Shown here: positions 8,588 through 16,902 of the stretch, one piece after another
Layout of the letters: each line of letters opens with the position of its first letter
Numbering within the stretch: the stretch's first letter is position 1
DNA from: Kordia sp039026955
Lineage (GTDB): Bacteria > Bacteroidota > Bacteroidia > Flavobacteriales > Flavobacteriaceae
Assembly (NCBI GenBank): GCA_039026955.1
Contig: JBCCLH010000001.1
Coordinates: 62,001 to 126,000 of the forward strand
Length of the DNA stretch: 64,000 nt
Direction: 5' to 3'
Notes under the pieces: generated by a model
What the model was told of the DNA's origin: nothing
The model's database searches: none
Seen by the model: only the letters and a program-made list of their open reading frames with translations
Made by a program: the position numbers and the translations under genes

Positions 8588-9952
8588 TTGATAAATAAAA
8601 TTTCAATATATTTAAAAACATATCAAAAGACCGCTCCATTAGCGGTCTTTCGCCTTTGTTTTGGTGCTATAATGGCATATGCTACTGCAAGTTTTGTTTT
8701 AGGTGGTTGGGTAGAAGCGTACTATATAACGCCACAATTTCATTTTAAATATTTTGGTTTTGAATGGGTAAAACCTTTAGGGTATGCAACATATGGAGTG
8801 TATGCTTTAGTGTTTTGTTCCGCCATTGGAATTTGTGTAGGCTACAAATATCGCATTAGTACCATTCTATTTTTTTTAAGTTTCACCTACACAACATTAC
8901 TAGATAAGACCTATTATCTTAATCACTACTACTTTATAATTTTGGTGAGTTTTCTGCTAATCTTTATACCAGCACATTGTTATTTTTCTGTTGATGCTTA
9001 CCGAAATAAAGCGATAGCTTACACAAAAATACCAAGGCTATATATTGATAGTTTAAAATTGATGCTTTGCATTGTATACATCTGTGCAGGTTTGGCAAAA
9101 ATAAATTCTGATTGGCTTTCAGATGCTTTGCCATTAAGTATATGGCTGCCTGTAAAATCTGAAATTCCCTTGCTTGGCAGTTTTCTAGATCAAAAATGGG
9201 TAGCTTACGCTATGAGTTGGGGCGGTATGCTTTATGACTTATCTATTCCTTTTTTACTGCTGTATAGACGTACGCGTTGGTTTGGTTTTACCTTAGTGAT
9301 TATTTTTCATGTGCTTACAAAAATTGTATTTCCAAAAATTGGAATATTTCCTTTGGTAATGATAACGTCAACTTTACTCTTTTTTGATGCTAAAGTACAC
9401 TTGGCTATTATTTCGTTCATAAAAAAAATAGTACGCATAAAATGGCAACAAGGCTCAAATAGCTTACCATTAATTTCGGGTGTTAAAAAACAACTATTAA
9501 TTACAACACTGATTATATTTTTTTCAATACAACTTGTTTTTCCTTTTAGGTATTTATTATATCCCGATGAGTTATTTTGGACGGAGGAAGGTTATCCGTT
9601 TTCATGGCGTGTGATGCTTACTGAAAAAGGCGGATCAGTGCAATACCGCGTGCTAAATCCTGAAAATGACAAAATGCTACGCATAGAACATGCTCAATAT
9701 CTAACGCCATATCAAGAAAAACAACTCCGCACAAAACCAGATTTTATCATTCAATTTGCACACTATTTAAAAGCTATCTATCAAAAAAAAGGCATTAAAA
9801 ACCCAAAAGTATATGTAGATAGTTATATTTCTTTGAATGGGCGACTAAGCCAGCGCTATATTGACCCTAATTTTGATTTAACCTCAACGAAAGATTCCTT
9901 TAAACATAAAGATTGGATATTACCTTTTAACGATACTATTTATGGATTTTAA
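8588..9952 (+). CDS. HTTM-domain (vitamin-K gamma-carboxylase-like) membrane protein, copy 1
   Basis: 454 residues starting at a TTG 3 bases after the imelysin stop; the first ATG is 28 codons later, inside the conserved opening APLAVFRLCFGAIMAY, so the TTG is preferred. There are about six to eight membrane spans, with the HTTM hallmarks YYLNHYYF, AGLAKINSDWL and FHVLTKIVFPKIGIFP. The soluble C-terminal part contains DELFWTEEGYPFSWRVML and ends KHKDWILPF. HTTM proteins are related to vitamin-K-dependent gamma-glutamyl carboxylase; in Bacteroidota they accompany imelysin and TonB-receptor genes. The substrate here is unknown. It overlaps the receptor gene by 11 bases. A close paralogue lies on the other side of the receptor. 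Confidence 0.85.
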   Translation: MINKISIYLKTYQKTAPLAVFRLCFGAIMAYATASFVLGGWVEAYYITPQFHFKYFGFEWVKPLGYATYGVYALVFCSAIGICVGYKYRISTILFFLSFTYTTLLDKTYYLNHYYFIILVSFLLIFIPAHCYFSVDAYRNKAIAYTKIPRLYIDSLKLMLCIVYICAGLAKINSDWLSDALPLSIWLPVKSEIPLLGSFLDQKWVAYAMSWGGMLYDLSIPFLLLYRRTRWFGFTLVIIFHVLTKIVFPKIGIFPLVMITSTLLFFDAKVHLAIISFIKKIVRIKWQQGSNSLPLISGVKKQLLITTLIIFFSIQLVFPFRYLLYPDELFWTEEGYPFSWRVMLTEKGGSVQYRVLNPENDKMLRIEHAQYLTPYQEKQLRTKPDFIIQFAHYLKAIYQKKGIKNPKVYVDSYISLNGRLSQRYIDPNFDLTSTKDSFKHKDWILPFNDTIYGF

Positions 9953-12422
9953 ATCTAAACTTACGTATATCATGCTAGCTTTTAGCATGTATGCCAATGC
10001 ACAATTTACCTTATCAGGAACAATCGTAGATAGCGAAACAAATATACCTATCGCTTATATAAATGTGTATGACAAAACTTCTAATAAAAGCACCGTAACC
10101 GACAGTAATGGTTATTTTGAAATTAAAAATCTAGCAGCAGGAACACATGAAATTTTATTCTACAGTGATGCCTATCCTTGGGTAGAAAAACAATATATAA
10201 TAAATGAAAACAAAGTAATTAGTGTAAAATTAGATAGCACTAATAAGCTTTCTGCGGTAGTCATACAAGCAAAAAAACGAGAAGTTTTCGATTTAAAACG
10301 CCTCAATGATGCGGAAGGCATGCAAATATTTGAGGGTAAAAAAAATGAAGTTATTCTCATAGATCAAATTGTGGGGAATAAATCTAGCGGAAATGCAAGG
10401 CAAGTATACGCTCAAGTAGCTGGACTTAATATTTACGAAAGTACCAATTGTGGTTTGCAGCTTTCTATTGGTGGTAGGGGATTAGATCCAAATAGAACGG
10501 CAAATTTCAATACACGTCAAAATGGGTACGATATAAGTGCCGATGTTTTGGGGTATCCAGAAAGTTATTATACGCCTCCTGTAGAAGCCTTAGAAGAAAT
10601 ACAAATAGTACGAGGAGCCGCCTCCTTACAATACGGAACACAATTTGGTGGTTTAATTAATTTTAAGCTAAAATCACCGTCAAGTAAGCCATTAGAAATT
10701 ATAACACGTCAAACTTACGATACCAATTGTGGTTTTGGCTCGTTCAATAGCTTTAGCGGTACCAACGGGAAGTTTAGCCATTACACCTACGTAGCTTATA
10801 AAAATAATTTTGACGAAGCTCCACGTGATAATATGGGCTTAGAATCGTTCAATTTTTTTACAGATATTAATTATAAATTATCTGATAAAAGCACAATAGG
10901 CTTAGAGTATACGCATTTGGGGTATACGGCACAGCAACCAGGTGGTTTAACTGATGCTCAGTTTTACGAAGATCCTACTTTTAGCAATCGTACTCGAAAT
11001 TGGTTTCGTGTAAACTGGAATTTATTAACCCTTAAGTTTAATCATAAATTTTCAGATGATGAACGTTTCTCAGCGATACTTTGGGGAATGAATTCTTCAC
11101 GAAGTGCAATCGGTTTTAGAACCAATCGAGTATCGCAGGTTGATAATTTAGAAGAACCTAGAGATTTACAAGTAGGCAAATTTAGAAATTGGGGTACGGA
11201 ACTTCGTTACCTAAAAAACTATACAATTGCAGGGAAGAAATCTACATTTCTAGGAGGTATAAAATATTATCAAGCCGAAAATGAAGAACGCCAAGGTCCA
11301 GGCTCTACAGGTTCGGATGATAATTTTAATTTCGTAACATACGACATACCAGACTTGCCAGCAGATTTAAGACAATCTAATTTTGACCATCCTAACTTTA
11401 ATACTGCTGTATTTATTGAAAATATATTTCATCTTTCTGATAAAGTTACTGTAACACCAGGCGTACGGTTTGAGTATATAAAAACTGGGATTGATGGGAC
11501 GTTTAGATCTGTACTTCGTGACAATGCAGGCAATGCCGTGGTAGATAGTACATTTGTAGATGTTAGAGAACGTGAACGTAGTTTTGTGCTGGCAGGGATA
11601 GGCATAGCTTACAAACCCAACACATCAGTAGAAGTTTATGGTAATTTTTCTACAAATTACCGCTCAGTGACGTTTTCAGATATACGAGTAGTAAATCCTT
11701 CGTTTCAAGTAGACTCAAATATTCAAGATGAAAAAGGCTGGACGGCTGATTTAGGCGTAAGAGGTCGCTATAAAAAATATATATCCTTTGATGCCAATAT
11801 TTTTGGATTGCGTTACAATGATCGTATTGATGAAGTCCTCAGACAAGCTACGCGTATTGATACCTTTGGTAATGAAGTTCCGTTTGGAACCACTATTAGA
11901 TTTCGAGGTAATATTGGAGATGCATTTATTTATGGACTAGAAAGTTTGTTAGACTGGAATGTGCGTGAAACTTTTTTTCCAAATGCAAACGAATATAAGT
12001 TGAACTACTACGTAAATTTAGCCTTAACCCAATCTGAATTTACAAGATCAGAAATTAACAATGTAGAAGGAAACGAACTTCCTTTTGTACCCAATACAAA
12101 TTTACGGACAGGAATAAAACTAGGTTATAAAAACTTTTTAATGGATATACAGTATTCGTACTTATCCAAACAATTTACGGATGCTACCAACGAAGCACAA
12201 AATGTATTAGACAATGTAAGTGGTATACGTGGTGAAATACCAGCATATTCAGTTTTTGATGTGTCACTTTCCTATCGTTACAACAAATGGACATTAGAAA
12301 CAGGTGTGAATAATTTGCTAGACGAACAATACTTTACACAACGTGCTACAGGGTATCCTGGACCTGGAATTATACCTGCTTTGCCAAGAAGTTATTACGC
12401 AACGCTTCAATATAAATTTTGA
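9942..12422 (+). CDS. TonB-dependent outer-membrane receptor, FecA-like
   Basis: 826 residues. A signal peptide (cleavage after MYANAQ), a carboxypeptidase-regulatory-like beta-sandwich (about 22-105) beginning FTLSGTIVDSETNIPIAYI, a plug domain (about 115-235) with GNARQVYAQVAGLNIYES, SIGGRGLDPNR and EEIQIVRGAASLQYGTQFGG, then a 22-strand-type barrel ending in ATLQYKF with the terminal aromatic residue. The plug resembles Fe(III)-dicitrate/FecA-type receptors, so a ferric siderophore or citrate is the likely ligand, but specificity cannot be read from sequence. No N-terminal FecR-signalling domain is present. Its start overlaps the HTTM gene by 11 bases, and it sits between two HTTM paralogues next to imelysin. 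Confidence 0.93.
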   Translation: MDFKSKLTYIMLAFSMYANAQFTLSGTIVDSETNIPIAYINVYDKTSNKSTVTDSNGYFEIKNLAAGTHEILFYSDAYPWVEKQYIINENKVISVKLDSTNKLSAVVIQAKKREVFDLKRLNDAEGMQIFEGKKNEVILIDQIVGNKSSGNARQVYAQVAGLNIYESTNCGLQLSIGGRGLDPNRTANFNTRQNGYDISADVLGYPESYYTPPVEALEEIQIVRGAASLQYGTQFGGLINFKLKSPSSKPLEIITRQTYDTNCGFGSFNSFSGTNGKFSHYTYVAYKNNFDEAPRDNMGLESFNFFTDINYKLSDKSTIGLEYTHLGYTAQQPGGLTDAQFYEDPTFSNRTRNWFRVNWNLLTLKFNHKFSDDERFSAILWGMNSSRSAIGFRTNRVSQVDNLEEPRDLQVGKFRNWGTELRYLKNYTIAGKKSTFLGGIKYYQAENEERQGPGSTGSDDNFNFVTYDIPDLPADLRQSNFDHPNFNTAVFIENIFHLSDKVTVTPGVRFEYIKTGIDGTFRSVLRDNAGNAVVDSTFVDVRERERSFVLAGIGIAYKPNTSVEVYGNFSTNYRSVTFSDIRVVNPSFQVDSNIQDEKGWTADLGVRGRYKKYISFDANIFGLRYNDRIDEVLRQATRIDTFGNEVPFGTTIRFRGNIGDAFIYGLESLLDWNVRETFFPNANEYKLNYYVNLALTQSEFTRSEINNVEGNELPFVPNTNLRTGIKLGYKNFLMDIQYSYLSKQFTDATNEAQNVLDNVSGIRGEIPAYSVFDVSLSYRYNKWTLETGVNNLLDEQYFTQRATGYPGPGIIPALPRSYYATLQYKF

Positions 12423-12513
12423 AGTGATATAAACTATTGGGAATTTGAAGATTATTACTTTATTTTAGAAAAAAAGATGTACAAAACAGTCTAATAAAGC
12501 TCGCTATTTTGTG

Positions 12514-13896
12514 ATGCATACCAACATAAATAAAAGCAATATTTCTAACTATTTTAATAAAACGACCAATGTCGCACCTTTGGCCGTTTTTAGAATAGGT
12601 TTTGGACTTATGATGCTTGTAAGCATTATAAGATTCTGGTACAAAGGCTGGATTGAAGCGTTGTACATAAACCCTAAATTTCATTTTTCGTATTACGGTT
12701 TTGAATGGATTTCTCCAATTGGTGACTATAGCTATGTACTTTTCATTATTTGCGGCATATCAGCTTTGTTTGTGGCTGTTGGATTTAAATATCGCTTAGC
12801 TATCATTACATTTTTTCTAAGCTTTACGTACATAGAGCTTATGGATAAAACCACATACTTAAATCACTATTATTTTATTAGTATTTTAAGTTTCGTAATG
12901 TGTTTTTTACCTGCGAATGCTTATTTTTCAATAGATAGTTTACGTGCCAAAAAGCAATATACTCAAATTCCGAAATGGACAATCGATTGTGTAAAACTAT
13001 TACTAGGAATTGTCTATTTCTATGCAGGATTAGCGAAATTAAATTCCGATTGGTTATATAAGGCAATGCCGCTAAGAATATGGCTGCCATCAAAATATGA
13101 TATTCCATTTATTGGGCAAGCATTTATGCATGAAGAATGGTTTCACTACGCCATGAGTTGGTCCGGAATGATTTACGATTTGGCGATTCCCTTTTTATTA
13201 CTTTACAAAAAAACTAGAAATATTGCTTTCATATTAGTTGTTGTTTTCCATGTATTTACAGGAGTTTTATTTCCTATCGGAATGTTTCCTTACATAATGA
13301 TTGTATCTGCATTGATATTTTTTGATGCTGAGTTTCACGAAAAAGTTATCACATTCATAAAAAAAATAGTAAACGCAATAGGCTTTAAAAATCGAATACT
13401 AAACAGGGAAAGTGCCTATACCTACAAGAAAAGTTTTGTAATACCAATATTGATCATATTTTTTATAATACAATTGCTATTTCCTTGGCGGTATTTGTTA
13501 TATCCTGATGAATTATTTTGGACAGAAGAAGGCTATCGATTTTCATGGCGTGTCATGCTTATAGAAAAGGTAGGCTACGCCAATTTTAAAATAGTAGATG
13601 GGAAAACAGGTCACTTTTTCTATGTCGAAAATAACGATTTTTTAACTCCTTTTCAAGAGAAACAAATGAGTACGCAACCAGATTTCATTCTGGAATATGC
13701 CCATTATTTAGGAGATCATTTCAAAAGTCAAGGGCACAAAAATGTAGAAGTCTATGTAGAAAGTTATGTAGCACTCAACGGTAGATTAAGCAAACAATTT
13801 ATCAACCAAAATGTCGATTTATACAAAGAAAAAGAATCATTCAAGCACAAAGACTGGATTTTACCATTTCCCTATGATGATATTAAAGGTTTATAA
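12514..13896 (+). CDS. HTTM-domain membrane protein, copy 2
   Basis: 460 residues. ATG 12514 is preferred; a GTG stands immediately before it at 12511. It is a full-length paralogue of the HTTM gene 5' of the receptor: the two share VAPLAVFRIGFG-type openings, YLNHYYF, AGLAKLNSDWLYKAMPLRIWLP, a near-identical DELFWTEEGY-FSWRVML segment and the KHKDWILPF end. The gap to the receptor is 91 bases. The pair probably arose by duplication within this locus; divergence is spread along the length, so it is not recent. Last gene of the iron-type locus; a MITE-like repeat begins one base after its stop. Confidence 0.85.
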   Translation: MHTNINKSNISNYFNKTTNVAPLAVFRIGFGLMMLVSIIRFWYKGWIEALYINPKFHFSYYGFEWISPIGDYSYVLFIICGISALFVAVGFKYRLAIITFFLSFTYIELMDKTTYLNHYYFISILSFVMCFLPANAYFSIDSLRAKKQYTQIPKWTIDCVKLLLGIVYFYAGLAKLNSDWLYKAMPLRIWLPSKYDIPFIGQAFMHEEWFHYAMSWSGMIYDLAIPFLLLYKKTRNIAFILVVVFHVFTGVLFPIGMFPYIMIVSALIFFDAEFHEKVITFIKKIVNAIGFKNRILNRESAYTYKKSFVIPILIIFFIIQLLFPWRYLLYPDELFWTEEGYRFSWRVMLIEKVGYANFKIVDGKTGHFFYVENNDFLTPFQEKQMSTQPDFILEYAHYLGDHFKSQGHKNVEVYVESYVALNGRLSKQFINQNVDLYKEKESFKHKDWILPFPYDDIKGL

Positions 13897-13897
13897 C

Positions 13898-14115
13898 TAA
13901 CGTGAGTTCGACATAAGAAATCATTAAATTATTTGTAATTCACTAAAAATTAAATACTTGTCAGTTCGAGCATTGCTGAAAGCACCGAGCGAAGCTCATG
14001 AGAACACAAAAAAAGTCAAGATTTCGATTGAATCTCGACTGCACTCAATTTGAAATTTTATGTAAATTATTGATTATTAAGTTTTTAACGAAATAGTTAT
14101 ATAGAACTCACGTTA
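13898..14115. repeat. MITE-like element A, copy 1
   Basis: Terminal inverted repeats TAACGTGAGTTCGACATAA (left) and its near complement ending GAACTCACGTTA (right), 218 bp overall, bounded by TA on both sides as expected of IS630/Tc1-type target duplication. A second, inner inverted repeat (CAGTTCGAGCA.. / ..CTCAATTTGA) makes it a nested hairpin. No reading frame. Its right end supplies the TAA stop of the anti-sigma-like gene on the minus strand. Confidence 0.75.
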
Positions 14116-14931
14116 TTTTAATTCTTCCAACAAAACTTTAGCCTTTTCATAATTATAATTTTCTTCATCTGCTACAAGTTTCATTAAAGCTGAAACCGCT
14201 TTTTCTTTATCTTCTATTTTCAAATAAAGCATCGCAGTGTACCAAATTCCTTTCGAACGTTCATATGAATCTTCGACAGAAGCCAGTTGCTGAAAAGCGG
14301 CAATCGCTTTGTCATTTTCATCAAGTTGATCGTAGGCAGCGCCAATGTAGAGTAGACTCGCATTATACAATTCATATGTTGGGAGCATTTTTTGAAAAAA
14401 GAGAATCGCTTGTTGGTAGTTTTCTTGTTTGAAAGCAGTTTCTCCTTGTAAAAAAGTATTTTCTTCCTGTCCTTTTTCTACATAAGAAGGCAAATCTGAC
14501 CAGTTGACATAAGTTTCATAATACGAGCGATACGAGGAACGCATCTGTGTAAAATACATTCCAAAAAAGATGATAATCGCTGCGGCAACAGCAATATAAC
14601 GGTAGTATTTTTTGAATGGACTTACTTTTGACGTTTCTTCCAAATAAGCTTTTTCAGCATTTCGAAGATTGGCTGATAAATCCTGATATTCACTACTTCT
14701 AAGCTTCGATGTTAATTCAGCAATACGATCTTTATGTTCCATTCGTTCAATAGTATGCCACTGTTCTTTGCCGATAATATCAAACAGTTGTTGCTGCAAA
14801 CGCACTTCTTCCTTTAATTCAGGTTCGTTCTGCAAGCGTTGTTCAAAAGCTGCTCTTTCAGTGATGGACAGTGTTTCTTTCAAATAACCATCAATCTGTG
14901 CCAATAACTGTTCAGTAAGTTCTATTGCCAT
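14113..14931 (-). CDS. Membrane anti-sigma-like protein with periplasmic TPRs
   Basis: 272 residues. Residues 1-105 are cytoplasmic and begin like Bacteroidota anti-sigma proteins (LLAQIDGYLKETLSITERAAFEQ), with no visible zinc-binding HxxxCxxC. A single membrane span lies at 111-128. The rest is periplasmic and holds about three TPR-like helix pairs (ENTFLQGETAFKQENYQQAI; LYIGAAYDQLDENDKAIAAF; YTAMLYLKIEDKEKAVSAL). It overlaps the ECF sigma gene by 10 bases, so the two are coupled. Inference: it holds the sigma factor at the membrane and listens to a periplasmic partner through TPRs, the same repeat type as the neighbouring CHAT protein. The stop codon TAA lies inside the end of a MITE-like repeat, so the original C-terminus may have been altered. 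Confidence 0.8.
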   Translation of the reverse strand: MAIELTEQLLAQIDGYLKETLSITERAAFEQRLQNEPELKEEVRLQQQLFDIIGKEQWHTIERMEHKDRIAELTSKLRSSEYQDLSANLRNAEKAYLEETSKVSPFKKYYRYIAVAAAIIIFFGMYFTQMRSSYRSYYETYVNWSDLPSYVEKGQEENTFLQGETAFKQENYQQAILFFQKMLPTYELYNASLLYIGAAYDQLDENDKAIAAFQQLASVEDSYERSKGIWYTAMLYLKIEDKEKAVSALMKLVADEENYNYEKAKVLLEELK

Positions 14932-15476
14932 TTCTTTAATTTTTGAAACAGTTTATCTTCTTTTATCAATTTTATCAGTTTGGTTCTGCACTTAAAAACA
15001 CGCTGGCGTACCGTATTGATAGATGCGTATGCGTATTCTTTTACAATTTCCTCATAGCTCAATCCATTAAAATAACTACTTAAAATTTCTTTACAATTTT
15101 CGGAGAGCAAGTCAAATTTTTCAATATAAAAGTCAAACAGTTCTTGTTCCACAACAAAAGCACTGAATTCTTCTTCTTTATCTTCTAGGGTTAAGGAATC
15201 GGTTTTTATTACCTTATTTTTTAAGGTTTTTTTCCAAATATTTTTACAAACCACAAACAGATACGCTTCAAAAGACTGTATGGGACTTCTTTTTTCTTTT
15301 TGTGTGACGATAATATACATGAGTCCATCGTGAAAAACATCAGAAGCGTCTTGTACATCTCCTCGATTTTTAAGGACATATGATTTTATTTTGGGAAATA
15401 ATTTGCTGTAAATTTCTTTAGTAACCTTCTCATTTCCAGTGATAAGAGCATTAATGTATCTTTCACTATCTTTCAT
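14922..15476 (-). CDS. ECF-type RNA polymerase sigma factor
   Basis: 184 residues. Region 2 is seen at about 30-100 (DASDVFHDGLMYIIV, then PIQSFEAYLFVVCKNIWKK) and region 4 at about 120-170 (FDLLSENCKEILSSYFNGLSYEEI, then YASINTVRQRVFKCRTKLIKLI as recognition helix). It has no region 3 or 1.1, as expected of the ECF group. It is divergent from the subtilase-CHAT genes across 81 bases and is co-transcribed with the TPR membrane protein. Likely targets are the two promoters carrying TTGGGTAATGA-N15/14-CCCATATA (15501-15534 and 19718-19750); this is inference from shared sequence and position. Confidence 0.92.
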   Translation of the reverse strand: MKDSERYINALITGNEKVTKEIYSKLFPKIKSYVLKNRGDVQDASDVFHDGLMYIIVTQKEKRSPIQSFEAYLFVVCKNIWKKTLKNKVIKTDSLTLEDKEEEFSAFVVEQELFDFYIEKFDLLSENCKEILSSYFNGLSYEEIVKEYAYASINTVRQRVFKCRTKLIKLIKEDKLFQKLKKWQ

Positions 15477-15500
15477 AAATACGAAATATGATTAAAAATA

Positions 15501-15534
15501 TTGGGTAATGATTTCCGTGTTTCTTCCCCATATA
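15501..15534 (+). promoter_or_regulatory. Bipartite promoter motif, copy 1 (candidate ECF sigma target)
   Basis: TTGGGTAATGA at 15501-15511 and CCCATATA at 15527-15534, 15 bases apart, 24 bases before the subtilase ATG. The same two blocks recur at 19718-19750 with a 14-base spacer. The region lacks the usual TAnnTTTG element, consistent with an alternative sigma factor. Confidence 0.6.
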
Positions 15535-15557
15535 TGTAAACGCAAAAATTTAATATC

Positions 15558-16880
15558 ATGAGAAATATACAAAAACTTATTGCATTTGTATTTGTAGTAG
15601 TCGTTTGTGCATGCACACAAGACGATGTGTTTGAAACATCAAATACCATAGAAGAATCGAGTAATCCCGCAAAGAGTATTGCTGGAGGTTCTCACTTGCC
15701 AACGTATTCCAATACGTCTTTAGTAGTACAGTTTAAAGGAGGAACATCCGATCCGCAAAAAACCGCCATTCGTGCATTTAATGGAGTTAACAACTATGAA
15801 GTGTGTCATTGTACCAACCAAGACATTGAGCTTTGGCACTTTGCAGGTGTCATCAATGTAGAACCTAAAAAACAAGTCATTAAAGGGCAAATTGATCCAG
15901 AAAGTACGACTGGTCTTTTGGAAGTAGATTATGAATTTATCTTCGGGTACGACATGGATTCAGAAACTATTGGAACTGTTGCCGATGTGAGCTACGAATC
16001 GTATATAAAGCCTGTTACTTTTGGAACTGATCTTACCATTGCCGTGGTAGACACTGGAATAGCGCCAGGACTCACAGTATTTAATGATGCCGATGAAGAT
16101 CCTATCGAATTCTTATACGATGCTGAATTTACCGCGGTCAGCATTGAAAAATCTGGTTGGGATTTTATAGATGAAGACCCAAACACCTATGACGATGATC
16201 TTGGAAAACACGGAAGTATAATCAGTCACATGATTTTGGATGCACTCAGCACACAAGGAATTGATTTCCAATTGTTGCCTGTAAAAGTTTCAGGACCTTT
16301 AGGAGAAGTATCGTATTTCAACTTTTTATGCGGAACTTTATACGCGATGGAAAGAGCCGATGTGGTCAACATCAGTATGGGCTGGTATATTGTAGGAGAT
16401 GATCCGGAAGTCCGTACCATTTTTGAAAATATTACAGAAGCCAATTCCAATACCATTTTGGTCACTTCTGCCGGAAACACCGAAAATGATAACGACAACG
16501 AGTATGATCATTATCCTTCGTCGTTTGAGTTTGATAATATAATCGCAGTGGCTTCCGCGAATAAAAATCTAAACAAAATCTCTAATTTTTCAAATTTTGG
16601 TCCTACAAGTGTTGACTTTTTTGCGAAAGGACAAGGCATTCCTTTTTATGAAGCCAATGTAAAAGGAACTTCTTTTGCAGCACCACAAGTCACTATTCAA
16701 GTGGCAAATTTAATTGACGATGATACTGTGCCTGTTTTTGCAGTAGATGGCACATTGATGATGGAAAACTTATTGGGAGAATTGATCGCAAGAGGAACTG
16801 GTGTTTCTGCAGCGTTTACCTACAGAGGAGGCGAATTGAGGAATACAAAATACAATACGTTGATTATTCCGTTTGACTAA
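15558..16880 (+). CDS. Subtilisin-like (S8) peptidase, lipoprotein
   Basis: 440 residues. A lipoprotein signal peptide ends at Cys19 (VVCAC). Residues about 45-115 look like an inhibitor_I9-type propeptide region, and the S8 catalytic domain follows with the complete triad: Asp165 in AVVDTG, His218 in KHGSIISH and Ser372 in GTSFAAPQ, with the oxyanion Asn in SAGNTEND. The protein therefore looks catalytically competent. It probably sits on the outer membrane or faces the periplasm. Its start codon lies 24 bases downstream of the bipartite promoter motif, divergent from the ECF sigma gene; the CHAT protein gene begins 22 bases after its stop. Inference: an effector or activating protease of the sigma/CHAT module. 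Confidence 0.9.
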   Translation: MRNIQKLIAFVFVVVVCACTQDDVFETSNTIEESSNPAKSIAGGSHLPTYSNTSLVVQFKGGTSDPQKTAIRAFNGVNNYEVCHCTNQDIELWHFAGVINVEPKKQVIKGQIDPESTTGLLEVDYEFIFGYDMDSETIGTVADVSYESYIKPVTFGTDLTIAVVDTGIAPGLTVFNDADEDPIEFLYDAEFTAVSIEKSGWDFIDEDPNTYDDDLGKHGSIISHMILDALSTQGIDFQLLPVKVSGPLGEVSYFNFLCGTLYAMERADVVNISMGWYIVGDDPEVRTIFENITEANSNTILVTSAGNTENDNDNEYDHYPSSFEFDNIIAVASANKNLNKISNFSNFGPTSVDFFAKGQGIPFYEANVKGTSFAAPQVTIQVANLIDDDTVPVFAVDGTLMMENLLGELIARGTGVSAAFTYRGGELRNTKYNTLIIPFD

Positions 16881-16902
16881 AAATGTTTATTTTGAGAGAA
16901 AA

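Noticed and set aside
16873..16902. TTG start for the CHAT protein
   Set aside because: The signal peptide begins at ATG 16903, and the TTG lies inside the subtilase gene.
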